From: Roseovarius sp. TE539
GTDB taxonomy: Bacteria; Pseudomonadota; Alphaproteobacteria; Rhodobacterales; Rhodobacteraceae
Direction: 5' to 3'
DNA: 64,000 nt
NCBI RefSeq assembly: GCF_003298505.1
Contig: NZ_QNGB01000007.1
Span: forward strand, 1-64,000
A program made the position numbers and the translations under genes. How positions within the stretch are numbered: the stretch's first letter is position 1; the number at the start of each line of letters is the position of its first letter. Below, piece after piece: positions 25,621-34,871 of this stretch. The notes beneath the pieces were generated by a model. It was not told the origin of the DNA and did not search any database. It saw only the letters and a program-made list of their open reading frames with translations.

Positions 25621-25767
25621 GTGCGACTCTTCAAGTGGCTGTTATATATTGTTTTTCTGGCATTCGCGGCGCTGGTTGCCTATGCTTATGTCGGCCCCTT
25701 TTTCGGCGTGGACTTCGCCCCTCCCACCGATGAGATTCGTGAGGAAATCATTCTTGAAACCGGCTGA
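25621..25767 (+). CDS. Small single-pass membrane protein, function unknown
   Basis: This is a 48-residue protein if it starts at the GTG at 25621, or 61 residues from the ATG at 25582. It contains one strong hydrophobic helix, RLFKWLLYIVFLAFAALVAY, with basic residues before it and an acidic tail (TDEIREEIILETG), so it is likely an inner-membrane protein with N-in orientation. It stands first in a rightward cluster and overlaps the next gene by 14 to 38 bases depending on that gene's start. I recognise the pattern (a short basic-helix-acidic protein before xerD) but no function. Confidence 0.65.
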   Translation: MRLFKWLLYIVFLAFAALVAYAYVGPFFGVDFAPPTDEIREEIILETG

Positions 25768-27274
25768 GGCCATCTTTGCGACGGTACTCGCGGCCGGCCC
25801 GGCGGCCGCACAGCAGCAACCGCTTTCGGCAATCGAGTGGCTGAACGACCCGGTTCCATTGGCCGCGCCGCGCCTGCCGCCTGGTCAGGAACCTCCGGTG
25901 GCGCCAACGGTCATGGTGCCTGACGTATCGGTCATGCCGTTGGGGGAAAGCCGCCCGGATGGTGTGGGGCTTTTGCCCGCCGGTGTGACAGGTTTGCCCG
26001 CCACGCTTTGGGCGGCGAGTTCCGAAACCACCCTCATCGACCTGTGGTCCGGAATTTCGCATGAACCGCTTCCGGCCGTTCAGGCCCTTTATTACACCCT
26101 GCTGTTATCGGAAGCCGATGCCCCGGAGGGCGACGACGGGCGTTTTCTGCGCGCCCGGGTAGAGCGGCTGGCGATGCTGGGGGCAGTGGAGCCCGCGATC
26201 GCGCTGCTGGAACGCGCCGGCCCGGCCGAGCCGGCCCTGTTTGCACCGTGGTTCGACCTGACACTTCTGAGCGGAGGGGAAGGACGGGCGTGTAACGCCT
26301 TGCGCCGGCAACCGGAACTGAGTCCCGGGCATGCGGCCCGAATTTATTGCGCCGCACGGGCCGGTGACTGGAACACGGCCACAGTGATTTTCGAGGTGTC
26401 CCGGGCCCTGGGGTTGCTTTCCGCGCCGGTGTCGCGCCTTCTTGATCTATTCCTCCACCCCGGGTTGGCCGAGGGAGGGGTGCCGCTGGCACCGCCAAGG
26501 TCGCCATCGCCGCTGGAATTCCGCCTGCACGAAGCCGTCGGGGCCTCCCTTCCCACCCACAGCCTTCCGCGCGCTTTCGCGGTGGCGGATTTGCGTTCGG
26601 TCGCCGGGTGGAAGGCGAAGCTGGAGGCGGCCGAGCGTCTGGCACGCACCGGTGCGGTGTCGCCCAACCGCCTCCTTGGCCTCTACACCGAGCGAAGCCC
26701 TGCCGCGTCCGGGGGGGTCTGGGACAGGGTCGCGGCGATTCAGGCCCTCGACAGCGCCCTTGGCAATGCGGACCTGACGAGGATCGCGCGCGCGCTTCCC
26801 GCGGCCTGGGACGCGATGCAGGCCGTTCGGCTGGAGGTTCCGTTCGCTCAACTTTTCTCCGCGCGTCTTGAAGATTTCGACCTGCCTTCGGATTCCGCCG
26901 GTCTGGCATGGGAAATCGGCCTTCTGTCAGACGGCTACGAGACTGTCGCGATGCGCCCCGGCAGCGGGCGGGAGGCCCGGTTCCTTGCAGGTGTTGCCCA
27001 TGGGGAGCCGCCTCTGGAGTTGGCGGAAAACACGCTGGAAAGGGCCGTGGGTGATGCTTTTGCCACCACCCGTGCGGCACCGGCGGATCGCGCGCTGCTG
27101 GAGCAAGGCCGATTGGGCGAGGCGATCCTGCGGGCAGCCAACCGCCTTGACGCGGCCGGACGTGGTGACGGGGCTGCCATCGTGTCAGGGCTGGCGACGT
27201 TGCGCGCCGTGGGGCTGGAGGACAGCGCGCGGCGGTCCGCACTGCAACTGCTGTTGCTGGACTGGCGCCGATGA
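25754..27274 (+). CDS. Secreted helical-repeat protein of unknown function, coupled to xerD
   Basis: The protein is about 506 residues and appears exported: a short signal peptide (KPAEAIFATVLAAGPAAAQQ) opens it. The rest is alanine-, leucine- and arginine-rich with repeated amphipathic helices (for instance DGRFLRARVERLAMLGAV and EPAIALLERAGPAE), suggesting TPR- or HEAT-like repeats, but I recognise no named domain. I prefer the TTG at 25754, nine bases after GAGG; an ATG at 25730 is the alternative. The gene ends inside the xerD start (ATGA), so the two are co-translated. Function unknown; the partner hints at chromosome segregation or envelope processes. Confidence 0.75.
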   Translation: MKPAEAIFATVLAAGPAAAQQQPLSAIEWLNDPVPLAAPRLPPGQEPPVAPTVMVPDVSVMPLGESRPDGVGLLPAGVTGLPATLWAASSETTLIDLWSGISHEPLPAVQALYYTLLLSEADAPEGDDGRFLRARVERLAMLGAVEPAIALLERAGPAEPALFAPWFDLTLLSGGEGRACNALRRQPELSPGHAARIYCAARAGDWNTATVIFEVSRALGLLSAPVSRLLDLFLHPGLAEGGVPLAPPRSPSPLEFRLHEAVGASLPTHSLPRAFAVADLRSVAGWKAKLEAAERLARTGAVSPNRLLGLYTERSPAASGGVWDRVAAIQALDSALGNADLTRIARALPAAWDAMQAVRLEVPFAQLFSARLEDFDLPSDSAGLAWEIGLLSDGYETVAMRPGSGREARFLAGVAHGEPPLELAENTLERAVGDAFATTRAAPADRALLEQGRLGEAILRAANRLDAAGRGDGAAIVSGLATLRAVGLEDSARRSALQLLLLDWRR

Positions 27275-28224
27275 CAGGCGGTGCAACATGGATCGAGGCA
27301 TTTCTGGAGGCCCTCGCGGCGGAGCAGGGCGCGGCGCGCAACACGCTTGAAGCCTACGCACGGGATCTCAGGGATTTCTCGGGCTGGCTCGTGTCGAGGG
27401 GAGAGGACATTGCATCGGCGTCACAGCCCGACATCGAGGCCTATCTCGTTCATTGCGACGCGCAAGGCCTGGCTCGGGCGACACGCGCAAGGCGCCTTTC
27501 CGCCATAAAGCAAATCTATCGTTTCGCCGTGGAGGAGCGTCTGCGCGAGGACGATCCCGCGATCCGTATCCGTGGTCCGGGACGCGACAAGCGCCTGCCG
27601 AACACCTTGAGCATGGACGAGGTCGAGCGCCTGCTCGAGGCGGCACGGCGTCCGGGGCGCGACCGTCAGCGCAACATCTGCCTGATGGAGCTTCTCTATG
27701 CGACCGGAATGCGGGTGAGCGAACTCGTCTCGCTGCCCGTGGCGGCAGCGCGTGGCGATCCGAACATGCTTCTTATCCGTGGCAAGGGCGGCAAGGAAAG
27801 AATGGTGCCTCTCTCTTCGCCTGCACGTGCCGCCACGATTGACTGGCTGGCCGAACGGGATGCCGCACAGGCCGCGCGGCGCCGCGACGGATACCCCGAG
27901 TCGGCTTTCCTGTTTCCGACCCGCTCCAGGGCCGGTCATTTGACGCGCCACAGGTTCTATCTTCTTGTCAAGGAATTGACCGTAATTGCGGGCGTGGATC
28001 CGGCCAGGGTGACACCGCACACCCTCAGGCATGCGTTTGCCACGCATCTGCTCCAGAACGGCGCCGACCTGCGCGCCATCCAGACCCTCCTGGGCCATGC
28101 CGATGTGGCCACCACCGAGATCTATACACATGTCCTTGAGGCGCGTTTGAGGACGCTGGTACTGGATCACCACCCGCTGGCGAGGGACGGCACCGATGAC
28201 GGTACATCGACGGAAACAGGTTAG
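27271..28224 (+). CDS. xerD: Site-specific tyrosine recombinase XerD
   Basis: The 317-residue recombinase resolves chromosome dimers at dif together with XerC. An N-terminal SAM-like core-binding domain (residues 1-90) precedes the catalytic domain with Arg148 (ATGMRVSEL), Lys172 (RGKGGKER), His250-x-x-Arg253 (TPHTLRH), His276 (LLGHADV) and nucleophile Tyr285 (TTEIYTHV). All catalytic residues are present and the length is standard. It starts by ATGA overlap with the unknown exported protein gene. It is chromosomal XerD rather than a mobile-element integrase, judging by length and the absence of mobile genes. Confidence 0.93.
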   Translation: MTGGATWIEAFLEALAAEQGAARNTLEAYARDLRDFSGWLVSRGEDIASASQPDIEAYLVHCDAQGLARATRARRLSAIKQIYRFAVEERLREDDPAIRIRGPGRDKRLPNTLSMDEVERLLEAARRPGRDRQRNICLMELLYATGMRVSELVSLPVAAARGDPNMLLIRGKGGKERMVPLSSPARAATIDWLAERDAAQAARRRDGYPESAFLFPTRSRAGHLTRHRFYLLVKELTVIAGVDPARVTPHTLRHAFATHLLQNGADLRAIQTLLGHADVATTEIYTHVLEARLRTLVLDHHPLARDGTDDGTSTETG

Positions 28225-28304
28225 GGGGCGAACGATACCTCGCGTGCGGTCCTTCCGCATCGCCGGAACCGGAAAGACGCGCAGGCGGGACGGCTCTTAA
28301 TCCC

Positions 28305-28333
28305 TTGAACGGGCGGCCTGCCCGGCCCATAAA
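28305..28333 (+). promoter_or_regulatory. Sigma-70-type promoter for the CorC/HlyC-type gene
   Basis: TTGAAC (28305-28310), a 17-base spacer and CATAAA (28328-28333) form a good housekeeping promoter. The start codon lies 28 bases downstream with AAGGG as ribosome-binding site at about 28346-28350. Confidence 0.6.
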
Positions 28334-28361
28334 AGCAAGCGAAACAAGGGCATCTGAACTC

Positions 28362-29669
28362 ATGGAAAGCACGATCCCGATACTTGACGCGGCGTTCTGG
28401 GTGACGACCGGCGCCATTCTTGCGCTTCTGGTGTTGTCCGGGCTCTTTTCCGGGAGCGAAACGGCGCTGACCGCTGCCTCGCGCGGCAAATTGCGGGCGC
28501 GGGCCGACAAGGGCGACGGCGGTGCGCAACGGGCGCTCGACATCACCGAGGACAATGAGCGGCTGATCGGCTCCGTCCTGCTGGGAAACAACCTTGTCAA
28601 CATCCTGGCCGCATCATTGGCGACGGCACTTTTCACACGGGTGTTCGGGGAAAGCGGCGTGGCCTTGGCAACACTGGTGATGACACTTCTGGTCCTGGTC
28701 TTCGCAGAAGTGCTGCCCAAGACTTACGCGATCACCAATGCCGAGGCCGCAGCATCCCGGGCCGCACCTGCCATCAATCTGGTAATAAAGGTTTTTTCAC
28801 CAGTCGTATCAGCGGTTCGTTGGTTCGTGCGCGGGATCCTGCGCATGTTCGGGGTGCAGGCCGACCCGGACAGCCAGATCCTTGCCGTCAGAGAAGAGAT
28901 CGCCGGCGCTCTCTATCTCGGACATTCCGAAGGGGTGGTCGAGAAGGAAGACAGGGACCGGATCCTGGGTGCGCTGGACCTTGGCGAACGGGCGGTGGAA
29001 GAAATCATGCTCCACCGCAGCCAGATCGAGATGATCAATGCCCGTTCGACCCCGGACTCCATTCTGGAGCAATGCCTCAACAGCAATCATACCCGGTTGC
29101 CCATTTATCGCGACGATCCCGACAATATCGTCGGGGTGGTGCATGCCAAGGATCTTCTGCGCGCCATGCACAAACTCGCCACAAGCGACGACGAAACGAG
29201 CAAATCTCTGGACTCCTTTGATATATGCGATTTGGCACGAGAGCCTTACTTCGTGCCGGAAACGACGACGCTGGACGACCAGATGCGGCAGTTCCTGCGC
29301 ATGCGAAGCCATTTCGCGCTGGTGGTGGACGAGTACGGCACCCTGGAGGGCCTGATCACGCTTGAGGATATCCTCGAGGAAATCGTCGGAGAAATTACCG
29401 ACGAGTTCGATCCGGACGCAGATCACCCGATCCGGAAAAGTGACGACAATCAATTTCTAGTGGATGGCGCGATGACGATCCGCGACCTCAACCGCGCCAC
29501 CGACTGGAACCTGCCCGACGAGGAGGCGAACACGGTCGCGGGGCTGGTCATTCACGAGGCGCAGATCATCCCGGAGGTCGATCAGGTTTTCAGTTTCCAT
29601 GGTTTCCGCTTCGAGGTCGTGGCGGTTAAGGATCACCGGATCACCAAGCTGAAGATCCGGCCCTTGTAA
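28362..29669 (+). CDS. CNNM/CorC-family membrane protein (HlyC/CorC type, CBS domains)
   Basis: The 435-residue protein has an N-terminal DUF21 membrane domain (about residues 10-190; SGLFSGSETALTAASRGKL and NNLVNILAASLATAL are typical), a CBS-domain pair (about 210-345, e.g. IMLHRSQIEMINARST and VVDEYGTLEGLITLEDILEE) and a C-terminal CorC_HlyC/TransporterAssoc domain. Members are linked to magnesium or cobalt efflux and resistance; the exact ion is not shown here. I chose the ATG at 28362 for its AAGGG site and because the N-terminus then starts right before the first helix. It is a single gene with its own promoter and terminator. Confidence 0.9.
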   Translation: MESTIPILDAAFWVTTGAILALLVLSGLFSGSETALTAASRGKLRARADKGDGGAQRALDITEDNERLIGSVLLGNNLVNILAASLATALFTRVFGESGVALATLVMTLLVLVFAEVLPKTYAITNAEAAASRAAPAINLVIKVFSPVVSAVRWFVRGILRMFGVQADPDSQILAVREEIAGALYLGHSEGVVEKEDRDRILGALDLGERAVEEIMLHRSQIEMINARSTPDSILEQCLNSNHTRLPIYRDDPDNIVGVVHAKDLLRAMHKLATSDDETSKSLDSFDICDLAREPYFVPETTTLDDQMRQFLRMRSHFALVVDEYGTLEGLITLEDILEEIVGEITDEFDPDADHPIRKSDDNQFLVDGAMTIRDLNRATDWNLPDEEANTVAGLVIHEAQIIPEVDQVFSFHGFRFEVVAVKDHRITKLKIRPL

Positions 29670-29683
29670 GCGGCGCGGGATGA

Positions 29684-29703
29684 CCTGCCCGGGCAGGGGT
29701 TTT
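29684..29703 (+). terminator. Intrinsic terminator after the CorC-type gene
   Basis: CCTGCCCGGGCAGG (29684-29697) is a perfect self-complementary stretch followed by GGTTTT. It begins 14 bases after the stop codon, between two convergent genes, and so could serve the + strand gene. Confidence 0.6.
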
Positions 29704-29773
29704 CAAGAGTTCCGCGGGGTCCACGGCGGATTGGCCTTCAAGATGCCCTGTCCAATGGCTCGCGCGACGCGGG

Positions 29774-30826
29774 TCAGCCCGGGAACCAGTGCCGGGTGCG
29801 GTTTGCGAATCCCACGAGCGAGAGCATCACCGGCACCTCGACGAGCACGCCCACCACCGTGGCGAGCGCCGCGCCCGAGCCGAGGCCGAAGAGGCTGATG
29901 GCCACCGCGACGGCGAGTTCGAAGAAATTCGACGTGCCGATGAGCGCGCAGGGGGCGGCGACGTTGAAGGGCACGCGCCACGCCCGGGCGAAGCCGTAGG
30001 CCAGAAAGAATATCCCGTAGCTCTGCAAGAGCAGCGGCACGGCGATGAGCGCGATCACCAGTGGCGTGTCGAGGATCACCTGACCCTGAAAGCCGAAGAG
30101 CAGGACCACCGTGACCAGGAGCCCGAGAATGGTGAGCGGCTTGACGTGGGCGCGGAACGCCTCGACCGCAGGTTCACCGCTCTGCCGCATCAGGCGGTTG
30201 CGCGTTGCGATCCCGGCAGTCAGCGGGATGAGGATATAAAGCACCACCGAGATGAGCAGCGTCTCCCACGGCACGGCGATATCGGTTACCCCCAGTAGCA
30301 GCGCGACGATGGGCGCGAAGGCAAAGATCATGATGACGTCGTTCACGCTGACCTGCATGAGGGTATAAGTGGCGTCGCCGCGGGTGAGCTGCGACCAGAC
30401 GAAGACCATCGCGGTACAGGGCGCGGCCCCCAGCAGGATCAGCCCCGCCAGATAGGCTTGCGCATCCTCGGGCGGGATAATTCCGGCGAAGACATGGTTG
30501 AAAAACAGAACGCCGAGCGCGGCCATGGTGAACGGCTTGATCAGCCAGTTGACCGCGAGGGTGATGACGAGGCCCTTGGGCCGCTCGCCGACCTGCCGCA
30601 GCGCGCCGAAATCGACGCCCACCATCATCGGGTAGACCATCGCCCAGATGAGAAGCGCCACGGGCAGGTTGACGCGGGCGATCTCGGCCGCCGCGAGAGT
30701 CTGGAAGAGGCCGGGCAGCAGATTGCCCAGCACCAGCCCCGTGCCCATGGCCAGCGCCACCCAGAGCGAGAGCCATCGCTCGAACGTGCCCATTCCGCCG
30801 GGGGTGTCTGCGGTGTGATCACTCAT
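29774..30826 (-). CDS. ACR3-family arsenite efflux permease
   Basis: This 350-residue membrane protein has about ten helices and ACR3 hallmarks: [40 protein letters not shown] with the essential cysteine, and a C-terminal [23 protein letters not shown]3 proteins expel arsenite (and sometimes antimonite) using the proton motive force. No arsR, arsC or arsH gene is adjacent, so arsenic regulation is not evident. The ATG at 30826 is the first that gives a normal N-terminus ([11 protein letters not shown]). It lies downstream of tyrS behind a double hairpin, so it is probably transcribed separately. Confidence 0.92.
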   Translation of the reverse strand: MSDHTADTPGGMGTFERWLSLWVALAMGTGLVLGNLLPGLFQTLAAAEIARVNLPVALLIWAMVYPMMVGVDFGALRQVGERPKGLVITLAVNWLIKPFTMAALGVLFFNHVFAGIIPPEDAQAYLAGLILLGAAPCTAMVFVWSQLTRGDATYTLMQVSVNDVIMIFAFAPIVALLLGVTDIAVPWETLLISVVLYILIPLTAGIATRNRLMRQSGEPAVEAFRAHVKPLTILGLLVTVVLLFGFQGQVILDTPLVIALIAVPLLLQSYGIFFLAYGFARAWRVPFNVAAPCALIGTSNFFELAVAVAISLFGLGSGAALATVVGVLVEVPVMLSLVGFANRTRHWFPG

Positions 30827-30902
30827 GGCGCGAGGGATAGGGCCGCATCGCACGGGGCGCAAGCGGGAGCTGTGTGAAGGTTCCATGACGGGGCCGGGTG
30901 TG

Positions 30903-30949
30903 CCGAAGTCTTGAAAAGACTTCGGTCCGATTTCTTTCGAAGAAATCGG
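30903..30949 (-). terminator. Twin perfect hairpins after tyrS
   Basis: Two adjacent hairpins, each a perfect 10-bp stem with a 3-base loop, follow the tyrS stop directly: CCGATTTCTT-TCG-AAGAAATCGG (30927-30949, + strand) and CCGAAGTCTT-GAA-AAGACTTCGG (30903-30925). They are separated by one base. Neither has a T-tract in the tyrS direction. They probably end tyrS transcription or protect its 3' end and insulate the acr3 gene. Confidence 0.7.
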
Positions 30950-30953
30950 CGGC

Positions 30954-32207
30954 TCAGTCGGCGAGTTTCACCAGCGCGTGGCGCTTGCGGCCCGCCGAGA
31001 GCTTGATCGGGGCAGCGAGCGCGCCCGCGTCGAGCATCAGCCCGGCGTCGGTCAGCGGCGCGTCGTCGAGGCGCGCGCCATTCTCGGCGATGAGGCGCTT
31101 GGCCTCCTTGCCCGATTTGGCAAGCCCCGCGCGCACGATCAACTGTACCACCGAGATCCCGTCCGCAACCTCTGCGCGGCCAAGTTCCAGCGTCGGCAGG
31201 TCGTCGCCCACGCCGCCCTTCTCGAACACCTCGCGGGCCGTGGCCTCGGCGGCCTGCGCGGCCGCGCGTCCGTGCAGCAGCGTCGTTACTTCATTGGCCA
31301 GCGTGATCTTGGCCTCGTTGATCTCGGACCCCGCGAGCGCGCCGAGGCGCACGCATTCGTCGAGCGGCAACTCGGTATAGAGCCGCAGGAACCGGCCCAC
31401 ATCGGCATCCATGGTGTTGCGCCAGAACTGCCAGAATTCATAGGGGCTGCACATCTCGGCGCTGAGCCAGATGGCGCCGCTTGCCGTCTTGCCCATCTTG
31501 GCGCCGTCCGCGGTGGTCAGCAACGGTGAGGTCAGCCCGTAGATCTCGTGATCGAGTACCCGTCGTGTCAGGTCGATCCCGTTGACGATGTTGCCCCATT
31601 GGTCCGAGCCGCCCATCTGCAGGCGGCAGCCGTAGCGGCGGTTCAGTTCGAGGAAATCATAGGCCTGGAGGATCATGTAATTGAATTCCAGAAACGACAG
31701 CGATTGCTCGCGGTCGAGACGCGATTTCACCGATTCGAAGCTGAGCATCCGGTTGACCGAGAAATGCCGCCCGATATCGCGCAGGAAGGCGATGTATTTC
31801 AGATCGTCCAGCCACTCGGCGTTGTTGAGCATCAGTGCGCCGGTGGGGCTTTCATCATAGGTGACATAGGCCGCGAAGACCTGCCGGATCCCGTCGATAT
31901 TGGCCTGGATCGCCGCATCGTCCAGCAACGGACGTTCATCCGCGCGAAAACTGGGATCGCCAACCTTGGTCGTGCCGCCCCCCATCAACGTGATCGGCTT
32001 GTGCCCTGTTCTCTGCAGCCAGCGCAGCATCATGATCTGGATGAGCGAGCCCACGTGGAGCGAGCGTGCCGTCGCGTCGAAGCCGATATAGGCCGGGACG
32101 ACGCCCTCGCTGAGCGCCTCGTCGAGGCCCTGGTAATCGGTGCAGTCGGCCAGAAAGCCGCGATCGATCATGATACGCATGAAATCCGATTTCGGGTGGT
32201 AGGTCAT
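30954..32207 (-). CDS. tyrS: Tyrosyl-tRNA synthetase
   Basis: The 417-residue class I synthetase charges tRNA-Tyr. The HIGH-type motif is RSLHVGSL (His51), the tyrosine pocket includes [15 protein letters not shown] residues and GGSDQWGNI, the KMSKS-type loop is AKMGKTASG, and a C-terminal S4 RNA-binding domain ends the protein ([17 protein letters not shown]). The ATG at 32207 has GGGGAACA upstream; anything further upstream would run into the divergent anmK gene. Divergence from anmK leaves only a 63-bp shared promoter region. Confidence 0.96.
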   Translation of the reverse strand: MTYHPKSDFMRIMIDRGFLADCTDYQGLDEALSEGVVPAYIGFDATARSLHVGSLIQIMMLRWLQRTGHKPITLMGGGTTKVGDPSFRADERPLLDDAAIQANIDGIRQVFAAYVTYDESPTGALMLNNAEWLDDLKYIAFLRDIGRHFSVNRMLSFESVKSRLDREQSLSFLEFNYMILQAYDFLELNRRYGCRLQMGGSDQWGNIVNGIDLTRRVLDHEIYGLTSPLLTTADGAKMGKTASGAIWLSAEMCSPYEFWQFWRNTMDADVGRFLRLYTELPLDECVRLGALAGSEINEAKITLANEVTTLLHGRAAAQAAEATAREVFEKGGVGDDLPTLELGRAEVADGISVVQLIVRAGLAKSGKEAKRLIAENGARLDDAPLTDAGLMLDAGALAAPIKLSAGRKRHALVKLAD

Positions 32208-32270
32208 GGCGCTTGTTCCCCGGCGTTTGGCGCGGCATGTATAGGGCCGTGGCGGGCAAAGGAAAAGGCC

Positions 32271-33371
32271 ATGTTGAAAGACGATCCGCTCTGGGTGCTG
32301 GGCGCGATGTCGGGCACCTCGATGGACGGGGTAGACGCGGCGATGCTGCTGACCGACGGGGAGGCCATTCACGGCTTCGGCAGGACCGGATATCGCGCCT
32401 ATGACCCGGACGAGCGCGCGGTGCTGGCCGCGGCGCAGGGCCGATGGCCGGACGAGGATGTGACCGAAGCCGAACGTGTGGTGCAGGCTGCCCATGCGAC
32501 GCTTCTGTCATCGTTCGAAGGCGTTGGCCTGGTCGGGTTTCATGGCCAGACCCTCGCGCATGATCCGCAGGGGCGTGGCACCCATCAGGTGGGTGACGGT
32601 GCGGCGCTGGCTGCGGCGCTGGATCTGCCGGTGGTCTGGGACTTCCGCAGTACGGATATCCGCTTCGGCGGCGAGGGCGCGCCTATGGCGCCCTTCTATC
32701 ATTTCGCCTGTGCGCAATGGATCGGGGCGCCCGGGCCGCTGGCCTTTCTCAACCTGGGAGGGGTAGGAAACCTGACATGGGTCGATCCGCGCCATGCCCG
32801 GCCCGAGGATGCGGGCGCGCTGCTGGCGTTCGATACCGGGCCAGCGAATGCGCCCATCGACGACCTTGTACAGGCCAGGCGCGGGATGCCCTTTGACCGG
32901 GACGGCCGGCTTGCGGCGCGTGGCCGCGTGGAAGAGGGCGTGCTGGAGCGGTTTCTCCAGGATCCCTTCTTTGCACGGATGCCGCCCAAGTCGCTGGACC
33001 GGGGCGCCTTTCGGGCGATGGCCGCACGGGTTGCCGACCTTGGTGACGAGGATGCGGCGGCGACCTTGACGGGCATGGCGGCTGCGGCCGTCCTACGCGG
33101 GATGGAGCACTGCCCGGCGCCCCCCGTCCGTCTGCTTGTCACCGGTGGCGGGCGTCACAACCCGGTGATGATGCGGATGCTGGCGGCCGCTCTGGACTGC
33201 CCGGTGGAACCGGTCGAGACGGTCGGGCTTGACGGAGACATGCTGGAGGCGCAAGCCTTCGCGCATCTGGCGATGCGGGTGGCACGGGGCCTTCCGACCT
33301 CGTGTTGCGGGACCACGGGGGTGCGTGCGGCGGTCTCGGGCGGGATGCTGAGCCGCCCGCGCACGGGTTGA
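32271..33371 (+). CDS. anmK: Anhydro-N-acetylmuramic acid kinase
   Basis: The 366-residue cytosolic kinase recycles peptidoglycan by converting 1,6-anhydro-MurNAc to MurNAc-6-phosphate. The signature [16 protein letters not shown] sits at residues 11-26; [33 protein letters not shown] and [12 protein letters not shown] follow in the expected order. It starts at an ATG with AAAGGAAAAGG upstream. The next gene begins directly at its stop (TGA followed by ATG), so the pair may be coupled. tyrS lies divergently 63 bp away, a pairing I have seen in related genomes. Confidence 0.94.
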   Translation: MLKDDPLWVLGAMSGTSMDGVDAAMLLTDGEAIHGFGRTGYRAYDPDERAVLAAAQGRWPDEDVTEAERVVQAAHATLLSSFEGVGLVGFHGQTLAHDPQGRGTHQVGDGAALAAALDLPVVWDFRSTDIRFGGEGAPMAPFYHFACAQWIGAPGPLAFLNLGGVGNLTWVDPRHARPEDAGALLAFDTGPANAPIDDLVQARRGMPFDRDGRLAARGRVEEGVLERFLQDPFFARMPPKSLDRGAFRAMAARVADLGDEDAAATLTGMAAAAVLRGMEHCPAPPVRLLVTGGGRHNPVMMRMLAAALDCPVEPVETVGLDGDMLEAQAFAHLAMRVARGLPTSCCGTTGVRAAVSGGMLSRPRTG

Positions 33372-33392
33372 ATGAGGGCAGGGAGACGGGTG

Positions 33393-34148
33393 ATGCGATA
33401 CGAGCTGGATCAGGGTGCGGGCGGCGCGGGACGGGCCGGGCTGATCGTGCTGAGCACTGACGAAACTCTGGAATTCGAGGCCCGTCAGGTTCTGGCGGGG
33501 CGGCCGGTGAACCTGCTTCACAGCCGTATCCCGGCCCAGCATCATGTCACGCCGGAGCTGTTGCGCCGGATGGAGGCCGAACTGGCGGCCACCGCCGAGC
33601 GGTTGCCCGAAGGGCTGGACGTGATCGGCTATGCCTGTACTTCCGCGGCCACCCTGATCGGCCCCGCCAGGGTGGCCCGACACCTGCACGAGGCGCATCC
33701 CGGCGTCCCGGCAACCGATCCGATGAGTGCCGTGATCGCCGCCCTGCGGGTGCTTGGCGTGGAGCGCATCGGCCTGGTCACGCCCTATTTAGACAGCGTT
33801 ACCGCCCCGATGCGGGCGCACCTGGAGGCCAACGGAATCACCGTGGCCCGTGATGTGAGCTTCGGAGAGAAGAACGACCGGACGGTGGCGCGAATCGCCG
33901 AAAGCTCGACCCGGGAGGCGATGCTGGAAGCCGCGGGCGCGCCGGGCGTGGAGGCGGTGTTCGCAAGCTGCACCAACCTGCGCAGCTTCGGCGTGATCGA
34001 GGAGGTCGAGGCGGCGCTGAACCTGCCGGTGATCAGTTCCAATCTGGCGCTGATCTGGCACATGCTGGGCCTGATGGGCTGTGACACGCGCGGCTGGGGC
34101 CCGGGGCGGCTGTTCTCGCACCCTGCCGCCGCCTTGCAAGAAGCCTGA
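33393..34148 (+). CDS. Maleate isomerase / Asp-Glu racemase superfamily enzyme
   Basis: The protein is 251 residues from the ATG at 33393 (GGGAGACGGG upstream) or 258 from the ATG at 33372. It has the two-cysteine active site of the Asp/Glu racemase superfamily: GYACTSAATL in the N-terminal lobe and FASCTNLRSFGVI in the C-terminal lobe. The motif TDPMSAVIAALRVLGVERIGLVTPY is typical of the maleate isomerase/arylmalonate decarboxylase branch. Such enzymes isomerise or decarboxylate unsaturated or malonate-type diacids. Gene order after anmK offers no pathway clue. Confidence 0.8.
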   Translation: MRYELDQGAGGAGRAGLIVLSTDETLEFEARQVLAGRPVNLLHSRIPAQHHVTPELLRRMEAELAATAERLPEGLDVIGYACTSAATLIGPARVARHLHEAHPGVPATDPMSAVIAALRVLGVERIGLVTPYLDSVTAPMRAHLEANGITVARDVSFGEKNDRTVARIAESSTREAMLEAAGAPGVEAVFASCTNLRSFGVIEEVEAALNLPVISSNLALIWHMLGLMGCDTRGWGPGRLFSHPAAALQEA

Positions 34149-34208
34149 AACAGGCTCTCACCGGGCGGCGGCCCGTCATCACGAGAGTCACAAGAACCCG
34201 CCGCAGGG

Positions 34209-34230
34209 CTTCATCTTTCTTCAAATACTC
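34209..34230. repeat. Second copy of the dispersed ATCTTTC/AATACTC repeat
   Basis: CTTCATCTTTCTTCAAATAC followed by TC repeats the core seen at 16873-16899 and, inverted, at 16837-16861. It lies between the convergent racemase-like and bactofilin genes. Confidence 0.6.
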
Positions 34231-34295
34231 TTCCGAAGGGCGATCCGGGCCTGTGCCGGTGCCATTCCTGGTCAGGTGTCGGCACCCGGCCGGGG

Positions 34296-34871
34296 TCAGG
34301 ATTTTCCGGCGGCCTCGGCGGGTTGCTGCTTTGGCTGTTGCGGTGCGGCGGCCTGCGCCGGTTTCTTTTCGGTGGCGCCACCGGCGGCCGTGGAGGCCTT
34401 GGCGTTCAGGGGATCGTCCTGACGCTGGACCGATCCCTCGAAATGGGCACCGGATTCGATCGCGATGGTCTTGTGGATGATGTCGCCCTCGACCCGCGCC
34501 GTCGAGGTCAGCCGGACCTTCAGTCCCCGCACCCGGCCGATGATGCGGCCGTTGATCACCACGTCGTCCGCGATCACCTCGCCACGTACGGTCGCACCTT
34601 CGCCGATGGTGAGAAGATGTGCCCTGATATCGCCCTCGACGGTGCCTTCGACATTCACGTCGCCGGTGGTCTTGAGGTTGCCGTTGACGGTCAGGTCCGA
34701 CGACAAGGTGGAGGCGGGCGGCTTTGCCTTCGGAGTCGCGGCAGACTTGTAGTCGCTGCCGGCGGAACTGTCACTGCGTGTCTTTTCCGAAGGGGCGGCG
34801 CTCTGTGCGGGCTGCCTTGCGGTGTCCGCGGCCTTCGGGCCGGGCTCGTTGATCTTGCTCTTAGAAAACAT
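34296..34871 (-). CDS. Bactofilin (polymer-forming cytoskeletal protein)
   Basis: The 191-residue protein has a central bactofilin beta-helix domain (about residues 55-155; DLTVNGNLKTTGDVNVEGTV, ADDVVINGRIIGRVRGLKV and ARVEGDIIHKTIAIESGAHF) flanked by disordered, Ser/Ala/Pro/Gln-rich tails. Bactofilins polymerise without nucleotide, often on the inner membrane, and guide cell-wall enzymes. Its first 11 bases overlap the end of the M23 peptidase gene upstream, so the two are co-translated; this bactofilin-M23 pairing is widespread and links the scaffold to peptidoglycan cutting and cell shape. Confidence 0.93.
   Translation of the reverse strand: MFSKSKINEPGPKAADTARQPAQSAAPSEKTRSDSSAGSDYKSAATPKAKPPASTLSSDLTVNGNLKTTGDVNVEGTVEGDIRAHLLTIGEGATVRGEVIADDVVINGRIIGRVRGLKVRLTSTARVEGDIIHKTIAIESGAHFEGSVQRQDDPLNAKASTAAGGATEKKPAQAAAPQQPKQQPAEAAGKS

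Noticed and set aside
26034-27344. A 436-codon Pro/Arg-rich frame on the - strand
   Set aside because: Antisense to the xerD-coupled gene; the + strand gene has a signal peptide and is translationally chained to its neighbours.
27271-28224. Tyrosine recombinase as evidence of a mobile element
   Set aside because: Length, motifs and coupling to a chromosomal gene identify housekeeping XerD; no cargo or ends are present.
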